A stretch of 53,067 nt of DNA from Vibrio ezurae NBRC 102218 (GTDB lineage: Bacteria > Pseudomonadota > Gammaproteobacteria > Enterobacterales > Vibrionaceae). A program made the position numbers and the translations under genes. Of the stretch, positions 17,185 through 27,419 are shown piece by piece. The stretch is from positions 1 through 53,067 of the forward strand of contig NZ_BATM01000025.1 in the NCBI RefSeq assembly GCF_000467185.1, read 5' to 3'. The notes under the pieces were generated by a model, which had not been told where the DNA came from, searched no databases, and was given only the letters and a program-made list of their open reading frames with translations. Position 1 is the stretch's first letter. Each line of letters begins with the position of its first letter.

Positions 17185-18174
17185 TTAATAAAAGAAGTTA
17201 AATAACCAACCAATAATAGAGATGGAAACCAATAGATAAGCGGCAATAGCCCCAAGTAAGCGCACGGTCATTATTTGTTTTAGCATCATATATTCCGGCA
17301 AACTGACCGCTACCGCGCCCATACAAAACGCCAATGTTGTTCCTAAAGGCATGCCTTTATCAATCAGCGAGCCCATGATGGGAACAATCCCCGTTGCATT
17401 GCTATACATTGGAATAGCTGCCAGTGCTGCAAGAGGTACAGACCACCACTGACCGTTAGAAAAGTGCGCCTCAAGCCAGTGCGCCGGCACGTAGCCGTGG
17501 ATAAATGCGCCGACACCCACACCAATCAATACCCAAATCCAGATACGTTTCACAATCGTTGCGGTTTCAGAGATGGCGAATTGATGTCGTTGTTTTAAGG
17601 TTTTTTTACTTGAGGTAGCAGCAAGGTTGCCAGTATGACCATGCTGCTGAATATCTTGTTGATACGCTTTGGCTAGAAATGGCTGTAGCCAACGATGAGC
17701 GCCAAACATATCTAATAAGAAGCCCGCTAGCATGCCAAGTAATAGGCCAAGGGAAACGTACATAACCGTAAATTTTAAGCCAAGCACGCTACCTAGCATG
17801 ATTACCACCACTTCATTGATTAGCGGCGAGGTAATGAGAAAAGCAATAGTGACTCCAATGGGAATTCGAGCTGAGACAAAACCCATAAATAACGGGATAG
17901 AGCTACACGAGCAAAATGGAGTGACAGCACCGAGTAAAGAACCCAGAAAATAACCGGCACCTTTGGCTCTTCCTTGCAGGTAGTCACGCACTTTATCCAC
18001 ACTTAAACTGGCACGAAGCGCTGAGATAATGTAGATAAGTATGACCAACAAAACCAAGATTTTACTGGTATCTTCTATGAAAAAATGAATACCTTTTGCC
18101 AGTGGTGTATCCATGCGTAATTGCAAAATGTCGTAACTTAACCAGTTTGCAAAGTGAGTAAAAACGTCCAACAT
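17185..18174 (-). CDS. permease of the DUF318/YraQ-ArsP family
   Basis: Inner-membrane permease with about eight helices. The hallmark is TPFCSCSSIPLFMGF, with Cys88 and Cys90 at the start of a helix, and the second repeat has AIPMYSNATGIVPIMGSLI. Members move metals or organoarsenicals (ArsP) or copper/zinc, but most are uncharacterised. The loop at 175-200 holds several histidines (QQDIQQHGHTGN). It is the first gene of a minus-strand group with the thioredoxin-like protein and the SigZ-like factor. No ArsR repressor is present. The substrate is not decided by sequence. Confidence 0.85.
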   Translation of the reverse strand: MLDVFTHFANWLSYDILQLRMDTPLAKGIHFFIEDTSKILVLLVILIYIISALRASLSVDKVRDYLQGRAKGAGYFLGSLLGAVTPFCSCSSIPLFMGFVSARIPIGVTIAFLITSPLINEVVVIMLGSVLGLKFTVMYVSLGLLLGMLAGFLLDMFGAHRWLQPFLAKAYQQDIQQHGHTGNLAATSSKKTLKQRHQFAISETATIVKRIWIWVLIGVGVGAFIHGYVPAHWLEAHFSNGQWWSVPLAALAAIPMYSNATGIVPIMGSLIDKGMPLGTTLAFCMGAVAVSLPEYMMLKQIMTVRLLGAIAAYLLVSISIIGWLFNFFY

Positions 18175-18396
18175 AACCGTACTCTATAAATCTTATTTAC
18201 TTCTAACACGCATCAAGTCGCAAAAGGATGCACAAAAAGATAAAAATAATGAGCAGATATTTTAAATAACTTTTTTAGAGGGTATGAGAAGGCTAGGAGA
18301 TGTAAATACAGGGGAGAGTTGCAATAGAGGAAAACGAAAAATGGTGAGGAAATTCCTCACCATTGTCGGATTTAACAAGTATTAAGATAGAGCCCG

Positions 18397-19998
18397 TTAT
18401 GCTTGATCTGTTTTATAGATATGCACGTCTCGTTGTGGGAAAGGAATGGTAATGCCATTTGCGTCAAATTGACGTTTTATCTCTTCGGTGACATCCCAAT
18501 ACACATCCCAGTAATCATCGGTTCTTACCCAAGGGCGCACAATCAGATCTACAGACGATTCATTTAATGTATGCACACGTACATTCATTTCTGGATGCTT
18601 AAGCACTTTGTCGTGGTTTTGCAGCACTTTTTTCGAGATTTCGATAGCAAAATCAAAGTCATCAGAGTAACCAATACCAAACACCATATCCACGCGGCGC
18701 ACGCGCTCCGAGGTCATGTTGTTAATAACATCACCCCAGATTTTATTATTTGGAATGACTAGGGTTTGGTTATCTAACGTTCGTATGGTGGTGGATACAA
18801 GGCTCATATGACTGACGGTTCCTTGTATCCCCGCCACTTGTACTAAGTCTTTTACATCAAAAGGGCGATAGATAAGAATCATCAAACCAGAAGCAAAATT
18901 AGACAGGGTATCTTGCAAGGCAAAACCAATAATGACACCCGCCACACCAAAGCCGGTCAGTAGCGGGCCTAAGTTAATACCGATTTGCGATAGGGCGATA
19001 AGCAGGCCAATAAAGGTCACCGCTTTAGAGACAATAGAAATGAAGAAATCTTGCATTAACACACTAAAATCCATTTTGGAGTGTGAAACGCTTTTTTTCA
19101 CCAGCTTAGCGACCAGCTTAGACAGAATATGGGTTGCCCAAAGTATGCCTAAGAACACCAATAGCTTCACCAATATAGAAGGTGAATTATCAAATGCCCA
19201 ATCTTTAAAAGAGTCTAGCCATTCGTGGAACAATCCTAACGCCACATTCACGTCTAAAATATCGGCATTGATATCACCCGTCATAGCAAACAATGTTTGT
19301 TTGTAATCAGTCACGTCCAGTCCAAAGTTAGACATAAGAGTCACTGTATTGTTCATGCTTGAGAGTAGATAGCGCTGCAATTGTGCCAAGGCCACTATTT
19401 GCTTTTCAAGGGCGGGTTTGTCTTCTTCAGTGGTATACAGTTTTCGCTGATCGAGGGCTTTTTTACGGCCATCAAGATAAATTACAATGTCGTATAACAC
19501 TTCACTGCGTTGTTGTAGGTCTTGTTTAAAACCACTTTCGTCAAGCTTAATGCCCTGTTTTTTTGCCCAATCAAAAGTAGTCGCGAGCTCAGTGTAGTAG
19601 ATGTCAACACTTGCGACGCGTTGCTGTGCTAGAAATTGGTATTCCGCTTTATCCGCTTCACTGGCATCTCTTGCCTCTTGAAAGAGTGTTTGAGCCTGAG
19701 CATCTGCATGCATAATCAACGCTTGTAGCATCGTCGCTTGTGCTGGGATCAAGGTTTTTAATGACTCTGAATCTGGGGACTTGACCAGAAGATCGGCAAT
19801 TTCATCTCTAAGTACGCCGTTTTTTCGACGCAGAACATCTTCCAGAAATAGCGCTTGCTCACCTGTTGAATTTTCAATTTTCTCGACTTGGGCCGAAAAT
19901 TTGTTCTGTTGCTTCAATAGATGGCTTGCCTCAGAGGCGTTGGCGACGCCTGCCAGAACATTGCATAGAAGAATAACTAGTAGTAATCCTTTACTCAT
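18397..19998 (-). CDS. MscS-family mechanosensitive channel with periplasmic extension
   Basis: The signal peptide (ending VANASEA) is followed by about 240 residues of helical, coiled-coil-like periplasmic domain. Membrane segments lie near residues 270-290, 305-330 and 335-360. The pore helix and MscS core read GFGVAGVIIGFALQDTLSNFASGLMILIYRPFDVKDLVQV, and the cytoplasmic beta/alpha cage follows (VIPNNKIWGDVINNMTS). The 533 residues place it among mid-size MscS relatives rather than the small MscS or giant MscK. It should release solutes on hypo-osmotic shock. It is a single gene with the oxidase cluster upstream in the other direction. Confidence 0.92.
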   Translation of the reverse strand: MSKGLLLVILLCNVLAGVANASEASHLLKQQNKFSAQVEKIENSTGEQALFLEDVLRRKNGVLRDEIADLLVKSPDSESLKTLIPAQATMLQALIMHADAQAQTLFQEARDASEADKAEYQFLAQQRVASVDIYYTELATTFDWAKKQGIKLDESGFKQDLQQRSEVLYDIVIYLDGRKKALDQRKLYTTEEDKPALEKQIVALAQLQRYLLSSMNNTVTLMSNFGLDVTDYKQTLFAMTGDINADILDVNVALGLFHEWLDSFKDWAFDNSPSILVKLLVFLGILWATHILSKLVAKLVKKSVSHSKMDFSVLMQDFFISIVSKAVTFIGLLIALSQIGINLGPLLTGFGVAGVIIGFALQDTLSNFASGLMILIYRPFDVKDLVQVAGIQGTVSHMSLVSTTIRTLDNQTLVIPNNKIWGDVINNMTSERVRRVDMVFGIGYSDDFDFAIEISKKVLQNHDKVLKHPEMNVRVHTLNESSVDLIVRPWVRTDDYWDVYWDVTEEIKRQFDANGITIPFPQRDVHIYKTDQA

Positions 19999-20293
19999 AT
20001 AGAGGTCTCTTAAAAGTGGTTTAAAAATATAGAGTTACAGTTGGTTCAATCTCTAAATCAGTATAGTTAACAACAGTGTGTTTTGCTGACGCTGAAATGT
20101 AATTTCGCAGATTGCTTGATTGTTATTTAATCTAAACTAGCATTTATTAACATAAATGTAACATGGTGGTCTCGAAAGGTTACTCAGATAATCGATAGAG
20201 CATGTGGGGTTTTTAGGGTGCGCATACCTGATGATGGCCGTACAGATATGCATTGAAGCAAATGAATTAGTTCACCAGGAGGGTGACGGGCTA

Positions 20294-21541
20294 ATGCATG
20301 ACCACACAGTAATGGGATCATTTAAGCAAATCATCAGCAACCTAAAACTGCGCGCTTACCGTGTTGTGAGTATGCCATTGTTTTTGTTGGCATCTGTTTT
20401 TGCCAAAACGGCCCAAGCCTCTGAATCATCTGTCTCTGAATCTTTTGCAACGGTCTCATCATCTTTCAACATGACCCAAGGCGTCACGGAAATCAGCGGT
20501 AAAGTGTTCCATTTGCACATGCTGATTTTCTATATCTGTGTCGCGATTGCGGTGGTGGTGTTTGGGGTGATGTTTTACTCCATCATTAAGCATCGAAAAT
20601 CAAAAGGCGCAGTCGCGGCCAATTTTCACGAAAGTACGAAAGTGGAAATTATTTGGACCGTGATACCTATCTTAATCCTCATCGGCATGGCCATTCCTGC
20701 CACCAAAACCTTGATTGAAATGGAAGACACCAGCGAATCAGAGCTGACCGTTAAAATTACCGGTTCGCAATGGAAGTGGCATTACAGCTACTTTGAGCAT
20801 GATGTGGAGTTTTTTAGTTACCTTTCTACTAGCAATGAACAAATCGAAGGTACCGACCAAAAAGGCGAGCACTACCTACTGGAAGTGGATAACGCTTTGG
20901 TACTGCCAATAGGTAAAAAAATCCGCTTTTTAATGACTTCTGATGACGTGATTCACTCATGGTGGGTGCCCGATTTTGCAGTGAAGAAAGACACGATTCC
21001 GGGGTTTATTAACGAAGCGTGGACCAAAATTGATAAGCCGGGCATTTATCGCGGTCAATGCGCCGAATTGTGCGGACGTAATCATGGCTTTATGCCGATT
21101 GTGGTGAAGGCGGTAGAGGCTGATGAATTTGACGCTTGGATTGCCGATAAAGAGCAGCAGTTAGCAGAGCAAAAACGTCAGCAGCAACAAGCATTACAAA
21201 AAACCTTGAGTATGGATGAGCTGATGACACTCGGAAAAGAGGTATACGAAGGGCGCTGCGCGGTATGTCATCAAAGCAATGGTTTAGGCGTAGCCAATGT
21301 GTTCCCCGCCATGAAAGGCAGCAGTGTGGTACTGGGTGACGTCAACGGACATATCGACATTATCGTCAATGGGGTGAGTGGTACGGCAATGCAAGCCTTT
21401 GGCACTCAACTTACCGCTGAAGAAATTGCTGCTGTGGTGACTTACGAGCGCAATGCATGGGACAACAACACAGGCGATCTTGTTCAAGCATCCGATGTGG
21501 CAACGCAAATAAATGCACAAACTAAGGTGGAGGGTGAGTGA
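20294..21541 (+). CDS. ctaC: cytochrome c oxidase subunit II with fused cytochrome c domain (caa3 type)
   Basis: Subunit II takes electrons and carries the CuA centre. After an N-terminal signal-like helix (ending AQASES) come two membrane helices ([19 protein letters not shown] and [19 protein letters not shown]). The CuA site shows [12 protein letters not shown] and [12 protein letters not shown]. The C-terminal extension carries a heme c site, CAVCH, and a later Met ligand candidate, which defines the caa3 architecture. ATG 20294 is chosen over GTG 20204 because AGGAGGGTGA stands about eight bases ahead. The stop overlaps the start of ctaD (TGATG). Confidence 0.93.
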   Translation: MHDHTVMGSFKQIISNLKLRAYRVVSMPLFLLASVFAKTAQASESSVSESFATVSSSFNMTQGVTEISGKVFHLHMLIFYICVAIAVVVFGVMFYSIIKHRKSKGAVAANFHESTKVEIIWTVIPILILIGMAIPATKTLIEMEDTSESELTVKITGSQWKWHYSYFEHDVEFFSYLSTSNEQIEGTDQKGEHYLLEVDNALVLPIGKKIRFLMTSDDVIHSWWVPDFAVKKDTIPGFINEAWTKIDKPGIYRGQCAELCGRNHGFMPIVVKAVEADEFDAWIADKEQQLAEQKRQQQQALQKTLSMDELMTLGKEVYEGRCAVCHQSNGLGVANVFPAMKGSSVVLGDVNGHIDIIVNGVSGTAMQAFGTQLTAEEIAAVVTYERNAWDNNTGDLVQASDVATQINAQTKVEGE

Positions 21542-23187
21542 TGAAAGAGTACGACAAAGCCTCTACATACAAGAGCACGGCTAGTGATGAATTGCAAAGC
21601 GTTAGCGCAGGTACAACGGCCGATACCGCAGATCATGATCATCACGGCCCAGCCAAAGGGTTAGCTCGCTGGATCTATTCTACTAACCATAAAGATATCG
21701 GTACGCTTTATTTGTGGTTTAGTTTGATCATGTTCTTTACTGGCGGCGCAATGGCAATGATCATTCGCGCCGAGCTATTTCAGCCGGGCTTACAACTGAT
21801 TGATCCACAGTTTTTTAATCAAATGACCACAGTGCATGGGCTAGTAATGGTATTTGGTGCGGTTATGCCAGCCTTTACTGGGCTTGCAAACTGGATGATC
21901 CCGATGATGATCGGTGCGCCAGATATGGCGTTGCCACGCATGAATAACCTTAGCTTCTGGATTTTGCCTTTTGCATTTTTAATTTTATTAAGCTCATTGT
22001 TTATGCCCGGTGGCGGCCCTGATTTTGGTTGGACTTTTTACGCGCCGCTTTCTACCACTTATGGCCCTGACAGTACTGCACTATTTGTATTTTCGGTGCA
22101 TATCATGGGGATCAGCTCAATTATGGGGGCGATCAACGTGATCGTGACCATTTTCAATATGCGTGCTCCGGGCATGAAATTGATGAAAATGCCGCTGTTT
22201 GTATGGACTTGGCTAATTACGGCCTTTTTGCTCATTGCGGTGATGCCTGTGTTAGCGGGCGCAGTGACTATGGTGCTGACCGATAAATACTTTGGCACGA
22301 GCTTTTTTGATGCCGCAGGCGGTGGCGACCCCGTGATGTTCCAGCATATTTTCTGGTTCTTCGGCCACCCAGAGGTGTACATCATGATCTTGCCTTCGTT
22401 TGGCATTATCTCGGCAATTGTGCCGGCGTTTAGCGGTAAAAAGCTGTTTGGTTATCACTCTATGGTGTACGCCACTTGCTCCATCGCTTTGTTGTCGTTT
22501 CTAGTTTGGGCGCATCACATGTTTACCACAGGTATGCCGGTGTTTGCAGAGCTGTTCTTTATGTACTGCACCATGCTGATTGCGGTGCCGACAGGGGTAA
22601 AAGTATTTAACTGGGTAGCGACCATGTGGCGTGGCGCACTTACTTTTGAAACCCCAATGCTATTTTCGATAGCCTTTATTGTGCTGTTTACCATCGGCGG
22701 TTTTTCTGGATTGATGTTGGCGATTGTGCCTGCGGATTTTCAGTACCATGACACCTATTTTGTGGTGGCGCATTTCCACTATGTATTGGTTTCAGGAGCG
22801 GTGTTCTCCATTATGGCAGCAGCGTATTATTGGCTGCCAAAATGGACCGGCAATATGTACAACCAGCGCCTAAGCTTATGGCATTTTTGGACATCAGTGG
22901 TGTCGGTCAATATTTTGTTCTTCCCGATGCATTTCTTAGGACTGGCGGGAATGCCAAGGCGTATTCCTGATTATGCGATTCAATTTGCCGATGTGAATCA
23001 GATAGTGTCAATCGGTGGGTTTGCCTTTGGCTTATCACAACTGCTTTTCTTGTGGGTAGTGATCAAATGTGTACGAGGCGGCGAAAAAGCGCCGGCCAAA
23101 CCTTGGGAGCGAGCCGAAGGTTTGGAATGGACAGTGCCAAGCCCTGCGCCGCACCACACCTTCTCTACGCCTCCGAAAGTGGATTGA
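21541..23187 (+). CDS. ctaD: cytochrome c oxidase subunit I
   Basis: Catalytic heme-copper oxidase subunit holding heme a and the heme a3/CuB centre. It has twelve or so helices. The CuB and cross-linked His-Tyr region reads [18 protein letters not shown], the two-histidine part is [10 protein letters not shown], and the heme-ligand pair lies in [21 protein letters not shown] 21541 is used: GGAGGG ends six bases before it, and the alternative GTG 21538 is only three bases upstream. It is translationally coupled to ctaC and followed closely by ctaG. Confidence 0.96.
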   Translation: MKEYDKASTYKSTASDELQSVSAGTTADTADHDHHGPAKGLARWIYSTNHKDIGTLYLWFSLIMFFTGGAMAMIIRAELFQPGLQLIDPQFFNQMTTVHGLVMVFGAVMPAFTGLANWMIPMMIGAPDMALPRMNNLSFWILPFAFLILLSSLFMPGGGPDFGWTFYAPLSTTYGPDSTALFVFSVHIMGISSIMGAINVIVTIFNMRAPGMKLMKMPLFVWTWLITAFLLIAVMPVLAGAVTMVLTDKYFGTSFFDAAGGGDPVMFQHIFWFFGHPEVYIMILPSFGIISAIVPAFSGKKLFGYHSMVYATCSIALLSFLVWAHHMFTTGMPVFAELFFMYCTMLIAVPTGVKVFNWVATMWRGALTFETPMLFSIAFIVLFTIGGFSGLMLAIVPADFQYHDTYFVVAHFHYVLVSGAVFSIMAAAYYWLPKWTGNMYNQRLSLWHFWTSVVSVNILFFPMHFLGLAGMPRRIPDYAIQFADVNQIVSIGGFAFGLSQLLFLWVVIKCVRGGEKAPAKPWERAEGLEWTVPSPAPHHTFSTPPKVD

Positions 23188-23194
23188 TGCGCTT

Positions 23195-23821
23195 ATGTCT
23201 AAGGAAGCTTCTACCAAGCAACGCATGTCGAATAAAAAGCTCACATTAATACTGTGCGCAGCTACATTAGGTATGTTTGGTTTTGGCTTTGCGTTAGTGC
23301 CGCTGTACGACATTTTGTGTGAACAACTGGGTATCAACGGCAAGACTTCAACCGTGGCTGCCGAGCAACCCACAGCGATGCAAGTGGATGAGTCGCGCAC
23401 GATCAAGGTGGAGTTTGTATCGCACATTCCTCCGGGATTGCCCATTGCGTTTGAGCCGAAGAAAAAAGTGATGCATGTGCATCCAGGTGAAATCATCCGC
23501 ACCGCCTACATTGCGACGAATCAATCGCAACTTGCGCTAGTGGCGCAAGCTGTTCCGTCAGTCAGCCCCGGTTTAGGGGCGACCCATTTTAATAAAATTG
23601 AGTGTTTTTGTTTTAACCAGCAACCACTTAATGCTCAGCAACAAGCGGAACTGCCTTTAATTTTCTATGTAGAACATGAGCTGCCCAATTCAATTCATAC
23701 GCTGACTCTGTCGTATACCTTATACGACATCAGTGACAGCGTTGATGATCCTAAACTCGCGTCCTCTGCTGTATCGGGGCAACTGACGTCGTCATATGAC
23801 ACGCAAGGAGATGCGTTATGA
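23195..23821 (+). CDS. ctaG: CtaG/Cox11 copper-delivery assembly factor
   Basis: Membrane-anchored copper chaperone that inserts CuB into subunit I. One N-terminal helix (LTLILCAATLGMFGFGFALVPLYDILCEQLG) carries the family signature, and the periplasmic immunoglobulin-like domain has the copper-binding CFCF in IECFCFNQQ. The frame is open far upstream inside ctaD, but ATG 23195, eight bases after the ctaD stop, gives the normal N-terminus; ATG 23228 is the alternative. Its stop overlaps ctaE by ATGA. Confidence 0.92.
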   Translation: MSKEASTKQRMSNKKLTLILCAATLGMFGFGFALVPLYDILCEQLGINGKTSTVAAEQPTAMQVDESRTIKVEFVSHIPPGLPIAFEPKKKVMHVHPGEIIRTAYIATNQSQLALVAQAVPSVSPGLGATHFNKIECFCFNQQPLNAQQQAELPLIFYVEHELPNSIHTLTLSYTLYDISDSVDDPKLASSAVSGQLTSSYDTQGDAL

Positions 23822-24693
23822 GTGACAAGCACCAAGCTTATTACGTTCCAGCACAAAGCCAATGGCCACTTGTGGCTGCATTTGCTCTGTTTTTTATTGC
23901 CGTGGGAGCGGGGCTAACCGTACAGAGCATGCACGATGGAGGCTTGTTAGGGCCTTGGCTGTTGGCTTTAGGTTCTATTGCTCTTTTGGTGGTATTGGCG
24001 GGTTGGTTTACTAATGTAGTGCAAGAGTCGTTGTCGGGCTATTACAGCGCGCAAATCACTCGCTCTTTTCGCCAAGGCATGAGCTGGTTTATCTTCTCGG
24101 AAGTGATGTTCTTTGGCGCTTTCTTTGGCGCGCTATTTTACGCTCGAATGTTATCCGTGCCTTGGCTTGGCGGTGCCGATAATAACGCGATGACTCACGA
24201 AGTATTGTGGCCCACCTTTGAGGCGATTTGGCCCTTAACCACAACACCCGCTGGAGACACTACTCAAGCGATGGGTTGGCAAGGATTGCCATTAAAAAAC
24301 ACCATCATCTTATTACTCTCTTCAGTCACTTTGCACATGGCGCATGTCAGCCTTGAACAAAATAAACGCATGGCGCTGGTGGTATGGCTAGAGCTCACCA
24401 TAGTGTTGGCAGGGTTCTTTTTGTTCTTCCAAGCAGAAGAGTACATCCACGCTTATCAAGATATGGGGCTGACTCTGCAATCTGGAATTTACGGCAACAC
24501 CTTCTTCTTGTTGACAGGCTTTCACGGCATGCATGTGTTTATCGGTACGGTTTTTCTGATTGTGCTTTTATTTAGGATCAGCAAAGACCACTTTACTGCT
24601 AAAGATCATTTTGGATTTCAAGCAGGCAGTTGGTATTGGCACTTTGTGGATGTGGTGTGGCTGTGTTTATTTGTCTTTGTGTACGTGCTCTAG
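23818..24693 (+). CDS. ctaE: cytochrome c oxidase subunit III
   Basis: Seven-helix subunit III that stabilises the oxidase. It shows the typical RSFRQGMSWFIFSEVMFFGAFFGALFYAR, the GFHGMHVFIG motif and the end GSWYWHFVDVVWLCLFVFVYVL. Length 291 is normal. Its start overlaps the ctaG stop (ATGA), so it belongs to the same message. It converges with the small DUF2909 gene, seven bases away. Confidence 0.95.
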   Translation: MSDKHQAYYVPAQSQWPLVAAFALFFIAVGAGLTVQSMHDGGLLGPWLLALGSIALLVVLAGWFTNVVQESLSGYYSAQITRSFRQGMSWFIFSEVMFFGAFFGALFYARMLSVPWLGGADNNAMTHEVLWPTFEAIWPLTTTPAGDTTQAMGWQGLPLKNTIILLLSSVTLHMAHVSLEQNKRMALVVWLELTIVLAGFFLFFQAEEYIHAYQDMGLTLQSGIYGNTFFLLTGFHGMHVFIGTVFLIVLLFRISKDHFTAKDHFGFQAGSWYWHFVDVVWLCLFVFVYVL

Positions 24694-24700
24694 CCGTGCA

Positions 24701-24922
24701 CTAATACGGCCGTGGATTGGGCATAACCCAGCCCAGTTTTAAGGCAAGGATAAGAAAGATGATCACTACCGCAGATAACGCCACACGGCGCCCTAAATAG
24801 CGGCTCATTGGCACTTTTGAATCAGCGTTTTCTCGCACCATACGCACCATCGCGAGAACTAAGTTGAAGATAATAAACAGCAACAACAGGATGATGATGG
24901 ATTTGAAAAGCAGTGGTGACAT
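24701..24922 (-). CDS. DUF2909 family two-helix membrane protein
   Basis: A 73-residue protein with two hydrophobic helices (IIILLLLFIIFNLVLAMV and VALSAVVIIFLILALKLGWV) joined by a charged loop with SRYLGRRVALS, the pattern of DUF2909. The family usually sits beside cytochrome oxidase assembly genes, as here, but no function is known. It is transcribed against the oxidase operon. Its 5 prime end overlaps the start of the SURF1 frame on the other strand, so the two messages could be antisense to each other. Confidence 0.85.
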   Translation of the reverse strand: MSPLLFKSIIILLLLFIIFNLVLAMVRMVRENADSKVPMSRYLGRRVALSAVVIIFLILALKLGWVMPNPRPY

Positions 24923-25718
24923 TCAATCTCCTAAGTCTTCGTCTTTGAGTCTTAAAAGCGCGGTCTCTAACAAGATAGCGTGCAAAGTGTTTTGGTTAGC
25001 CGCGTCAGTATTAACTGTGGTTGTGTTTGTGGTATTGGTCAAATTGGGTTTTTGGCAATTATCCCGAGGTGAAGAAAAGCAACAGCTAGAACAGCAGTTG
25101 CTGGACAGACAGCAAATGTCGCCCCTTAGCGTAGAGCAGTTATCGGCTATGGACGCCGAACTCAATGTCACCGGTTTTCCATTACAAATAGACGTAGAAC
25201 CGCAGCCGTTACCTTTGGTGTATTTAGATAACGTGACCCATGACTCCAAGGTTGGCTATCGAGTGTTGCAACCTATGGCGGTGGTTCTGAAGCGAGAAAA
25301 ATATCTATTGTCTTCTGAACTAGTGTTGGTGGAACTCGGTTTTGTGGTGGCATCCATGACCCGAGATGAGCTTCCTAAAGTGGCGCCTATTCAGCAGCCG
25401 CAACGCTTTACGGGCAAGGTGTATCAAAAAAGCACTAACCCTTTAAGCTCCGATGTCATGCTAGAAAATATGTCAGAAGGAATGCGCATTCAAAACTTAA
25501 ATTTAAGTCAGCTTGCGGCAGCGCTTGATGCGCCACTCTTACCGTTTGTGTTTCAGCCTGAGGTTATTGCCAATAGTGATTTACCTATGCTGTGGTCGCC
25601 GTATCCAATGACCTCTCAGAAACACTTTGGTTACGCATTTCAGTGGTTTGGTATGGCTGGAGTGTATGCGTTACTGGTGATTTTATTTGTGTTAAGAAAG
25701 AGAAAAGTTAAGGGATGA
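24891..25718 (+). CDS. SURF1 family oxidase assembly protein
   Basis: Assembly factor for heme a insertion into subunit I. It has an N-terminal helix with the signature LVKLGFWQLSRGEEKQ, a periplasmic domain (including GYRVLQPMAV, ELVLVELGFV) and a C-terminal helix ending with QWFGMAGVYALLVILFVLRKRK. The start is uncertain: the frame opens at 24864, three consecutive ATG codons begin at 24891 after ACAGG, and the N-terminal 40 residues are longer than usual. The overlap with the DUF2909 gene on the other strand is about 30 bases. It overlaps the next gene. Confidence 0.88.
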   Translation: MMMDLKSSGDIQSPKSSSLSLKSAVSNKIACKVFWLAASVLTVVVFVVLVKLGFWQLSRGEEKQQLEQQLLDRQQMSPLSVEQLSAMDAELNVTGFPLQIDVEPQPLPLVYLDNVTHDSKVGYRVLQPMAVVLKREKYLLSSELVLVELGFVVASMTRDELPKVAPIQQPQRFTGKVYQKSTNPLSSDVMLENMSEGMRIQNLNLSQLAAALDAPLLPFVFQPEVIANSDLPMLWSPYPMTSQKHFGYAFQWFGMAGVYALLVILFVLRKRKVKG

Positions 25719-25720
25719 CT

Positions 25721-26341
25721 ATGCAAAGCCAAGCACTTTGTTCGCAAAAGGGAAAAGCTAAGCAGAATAAGATTAAGCAGAATAAAGATAAGCAGAATAA
25801 GGCTCGGCAAAAACAAGGTCGCGTAAAACTTCTGGCTTTGATTCTGATTTTTGCCGTGCCGGTTATTGCCGCGCATTTGATTTTGCATCAAGGCTGGTAT
25901 CAATCCGGCGTAACCAATAAAGGCGTATTAATAGAGCCAAGGTTTACCTTTGAATCTGCCAATTTAGTTAACCCCGTTTCTGAGCGTTGGCAGTTGGTGT
26001 TTATCGTGCCAGATACGTGCGATGACGCGTGTAATCAAAGATGGCATCTACTGAATCAAAGTTACATCGCCCTTGGCGCTTATAGCGAAAGGGTGGTGGT
26101 CTCTCTTTACATTACGTCGACCTCAGATCAAACGTGGCTTGCACAAAACAGGCAAGGGCGACCAACCTTACTTATCGACCAGAAAAGCGCTCCGGTACAT
26201 GCGCAAGATTATGTGCTTATCGATCCTTTAGGGCAGTGGGTGATGCGTTATTCCAATATTGGGGCAGATCAGCAAGTGTCGCAAAACAAAGGGCTTATCT
26301 CAGATGTTCGAAAAATCTTGAAGTTGTCTAGAGTGGGGTAA
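25721..26341 (+). CDS. membrane-anchored oxidase-cluster protein with Lys/Gln/Asn-rich N-terminus
   Basis: A short basic, repeated N-terminus (KQNKIKQNKDKQNKARQKQ) precedes one membrane helix (LLALILIFAVPVIAAHLIL). A periplasmic domain follows whose strands and CDDAC pair resemble, weakly, the SCO/thioredoxin fold (WQLVFIVPDTCDDACNQRW). SCO proteins have CxxxC for copper; CDDAC fits that spacing. Proteins like this often lie between SURF1 and ctaA in gamma-proteobacteria and lack an assigned function. I use ATG 25721, with AGGGA five bases ahead; ATG 25715 overlaps the SURF1 stop. A role in copper or thiol handling is inference. Confidence 0.75.
   Translation: MQSQALCSQKGKAKQNKIKQNKDKQNKARQKQGRVKLLALILIFAVPVIAAHLILHQGWYQSGVTNKGVLIEPRFTFESANLVNPVSERWQLVFIVPDTCDDACNQRWHLLNQSYIALGAYSERVVVSLYITSTSDQTWLAQNRQGRPTLLIDQKSAPVHAQDYVLIDPLGQWVMRYSNIGADQQVSQNKGLISDVRKILKLSRVG
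25760..25804 (+). repeat. three 15-bp in-frame tandem repeats
   Basis: AAGCAGAATAAGATT, AAGCAGAATAAAGAT and AAGCAGAATAAGGCT follow one another in the coding region and encode K-Q-N-K-x units. Copy number may vary between strains through slippage. Confidence 0.85.
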
Positions 26342-26348
26342 TTTTGTT

Positions 26349-27419
26349 ATGCAAGGAAGCATCTCATTACAACGATTAACTTGGGTCGCGCTGTTTATGA
26401 CCCTAGTGGTGATAGCGCTTGGCGCCTACACTCGATTGGCCGATGCAGGCTTAGGGTGTCCCGACTGGCCGGGATGTTATGGACAAATCGGCGTGCCAAT
26501 GCAGGCTGAAGACATCGCCAAAGCGGAGCAATTGTTTCCACAAAGAGCGGTTGAGCCAAGTAAAGCGTGGCTTGAAATGATACATCGCTATTTTGCGGGG
26601 ACACTCGGGTTTGTGGTGTTTGCTCTGTCTTCTCTGATATGGAAAAGCTCGGTCACGTATCGCCCATTTGCCGTTGTGCTTAGCACCGTCATTATTGCCC
26701 AAGCCGCCCTTGGCATGTGGACGGTCACCTTAAAGCTGATGCCAGTAATTGTCATGTTGCATTTACTTGGCGGTTTCACCTTGTTTAGCTTACTGGCATG
26801 GCTGATGTGCCATCTTCGCAGCGCTTCTTCTATGCAAAAACAGCGCACCGTAAACATCGATTATTTATCGACCTCATCGCTCAGTGTATTACGCAGCTTT
26901 ACTGTCTTTGCCACCGCCGTACTTATACTGCAAATCATGCTTGGCGGCTGGACATCATCAAACTACGCCGCCTTAATGTGTACCTCTTTACCCATCTGTC
27001 AGGGCGATTGGCAAAGCCATCTTGATTTCGCTAATGCGTTTAATTTTATCCAATCCGGTTTTGATGATTATGAATTTGGCGTATTGGATTACGGCGCAAG
27101 AATGACCATCCATGTGACCCACAGAATCGGGGCGCTCATCACCACCTTAGTGTTATTACTATTAATTATACTGCTTTATAAAAGCGCCTTACCTGCGGCG
27201 AAAGCGTACGTGAAAGTCATTGCTTTAGGCTTAATGGTGCAAGTATTACTTGGCGTGGCGAATGTCGTCTTTCATCTGCCACTGCTCAACGCAGTCATGC
27301 ACAACCTTAGCGCGGCGTTGCTACTGGTGACATTAATCGCCACCAATCATTTTGTGTGGGTCAAAGTGCAATCTAGTCGCACGCAAGTTCATGATTCGAA
27401 AAGGGAGTATTCGGTATGA
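26349..27419 (+). CDS. ctaA: heme A synthase (CtaA/Cox15)
   Basis: Integral membrane enzyme that oxidises the C8 methyl of heme O to give heme A. It starts [40 protein letters not shown], the diagnostic segment. Heme-ligand histidines lie in [28 protein letters not shown] and [11 protein letters not shown]. The 356-residue length is that of the proteobacterial type. It begins eight bases after the preceding stop and overlaps ctaB. Confidence 0.94.
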   Translation: MQGSISLQRLTWVALFMTLVVIALGAYTRLADAGLGCPDWPGCYGQIGVPMQAEDIAKAEQLFPQRAVEPSKAWLEMIHRYFAGTLGFVVFALSSLIWKSSVTYRPFAVVLSTVIIAQAALGMWTVTLKLMPVIVMLHLLGGFTLFSLLAWLMCHLRSASSMQKQRTVNIDYLSTSSLSVLRSFTVFATAVLILQIMLGGWTSSNYAALMCTSLPICQGDWQSHLDFANAFNFIQSGFDDYEFGVLDYGARMTIHVTHRIGALITTLVLLLLIILLYKSALPAAKAYVKVIALGLMVQVLLGVANVVFHLPLLNAVMHNLSAALLLVTLIATNHFVWVKVQSSRTQVHDSKREYSV

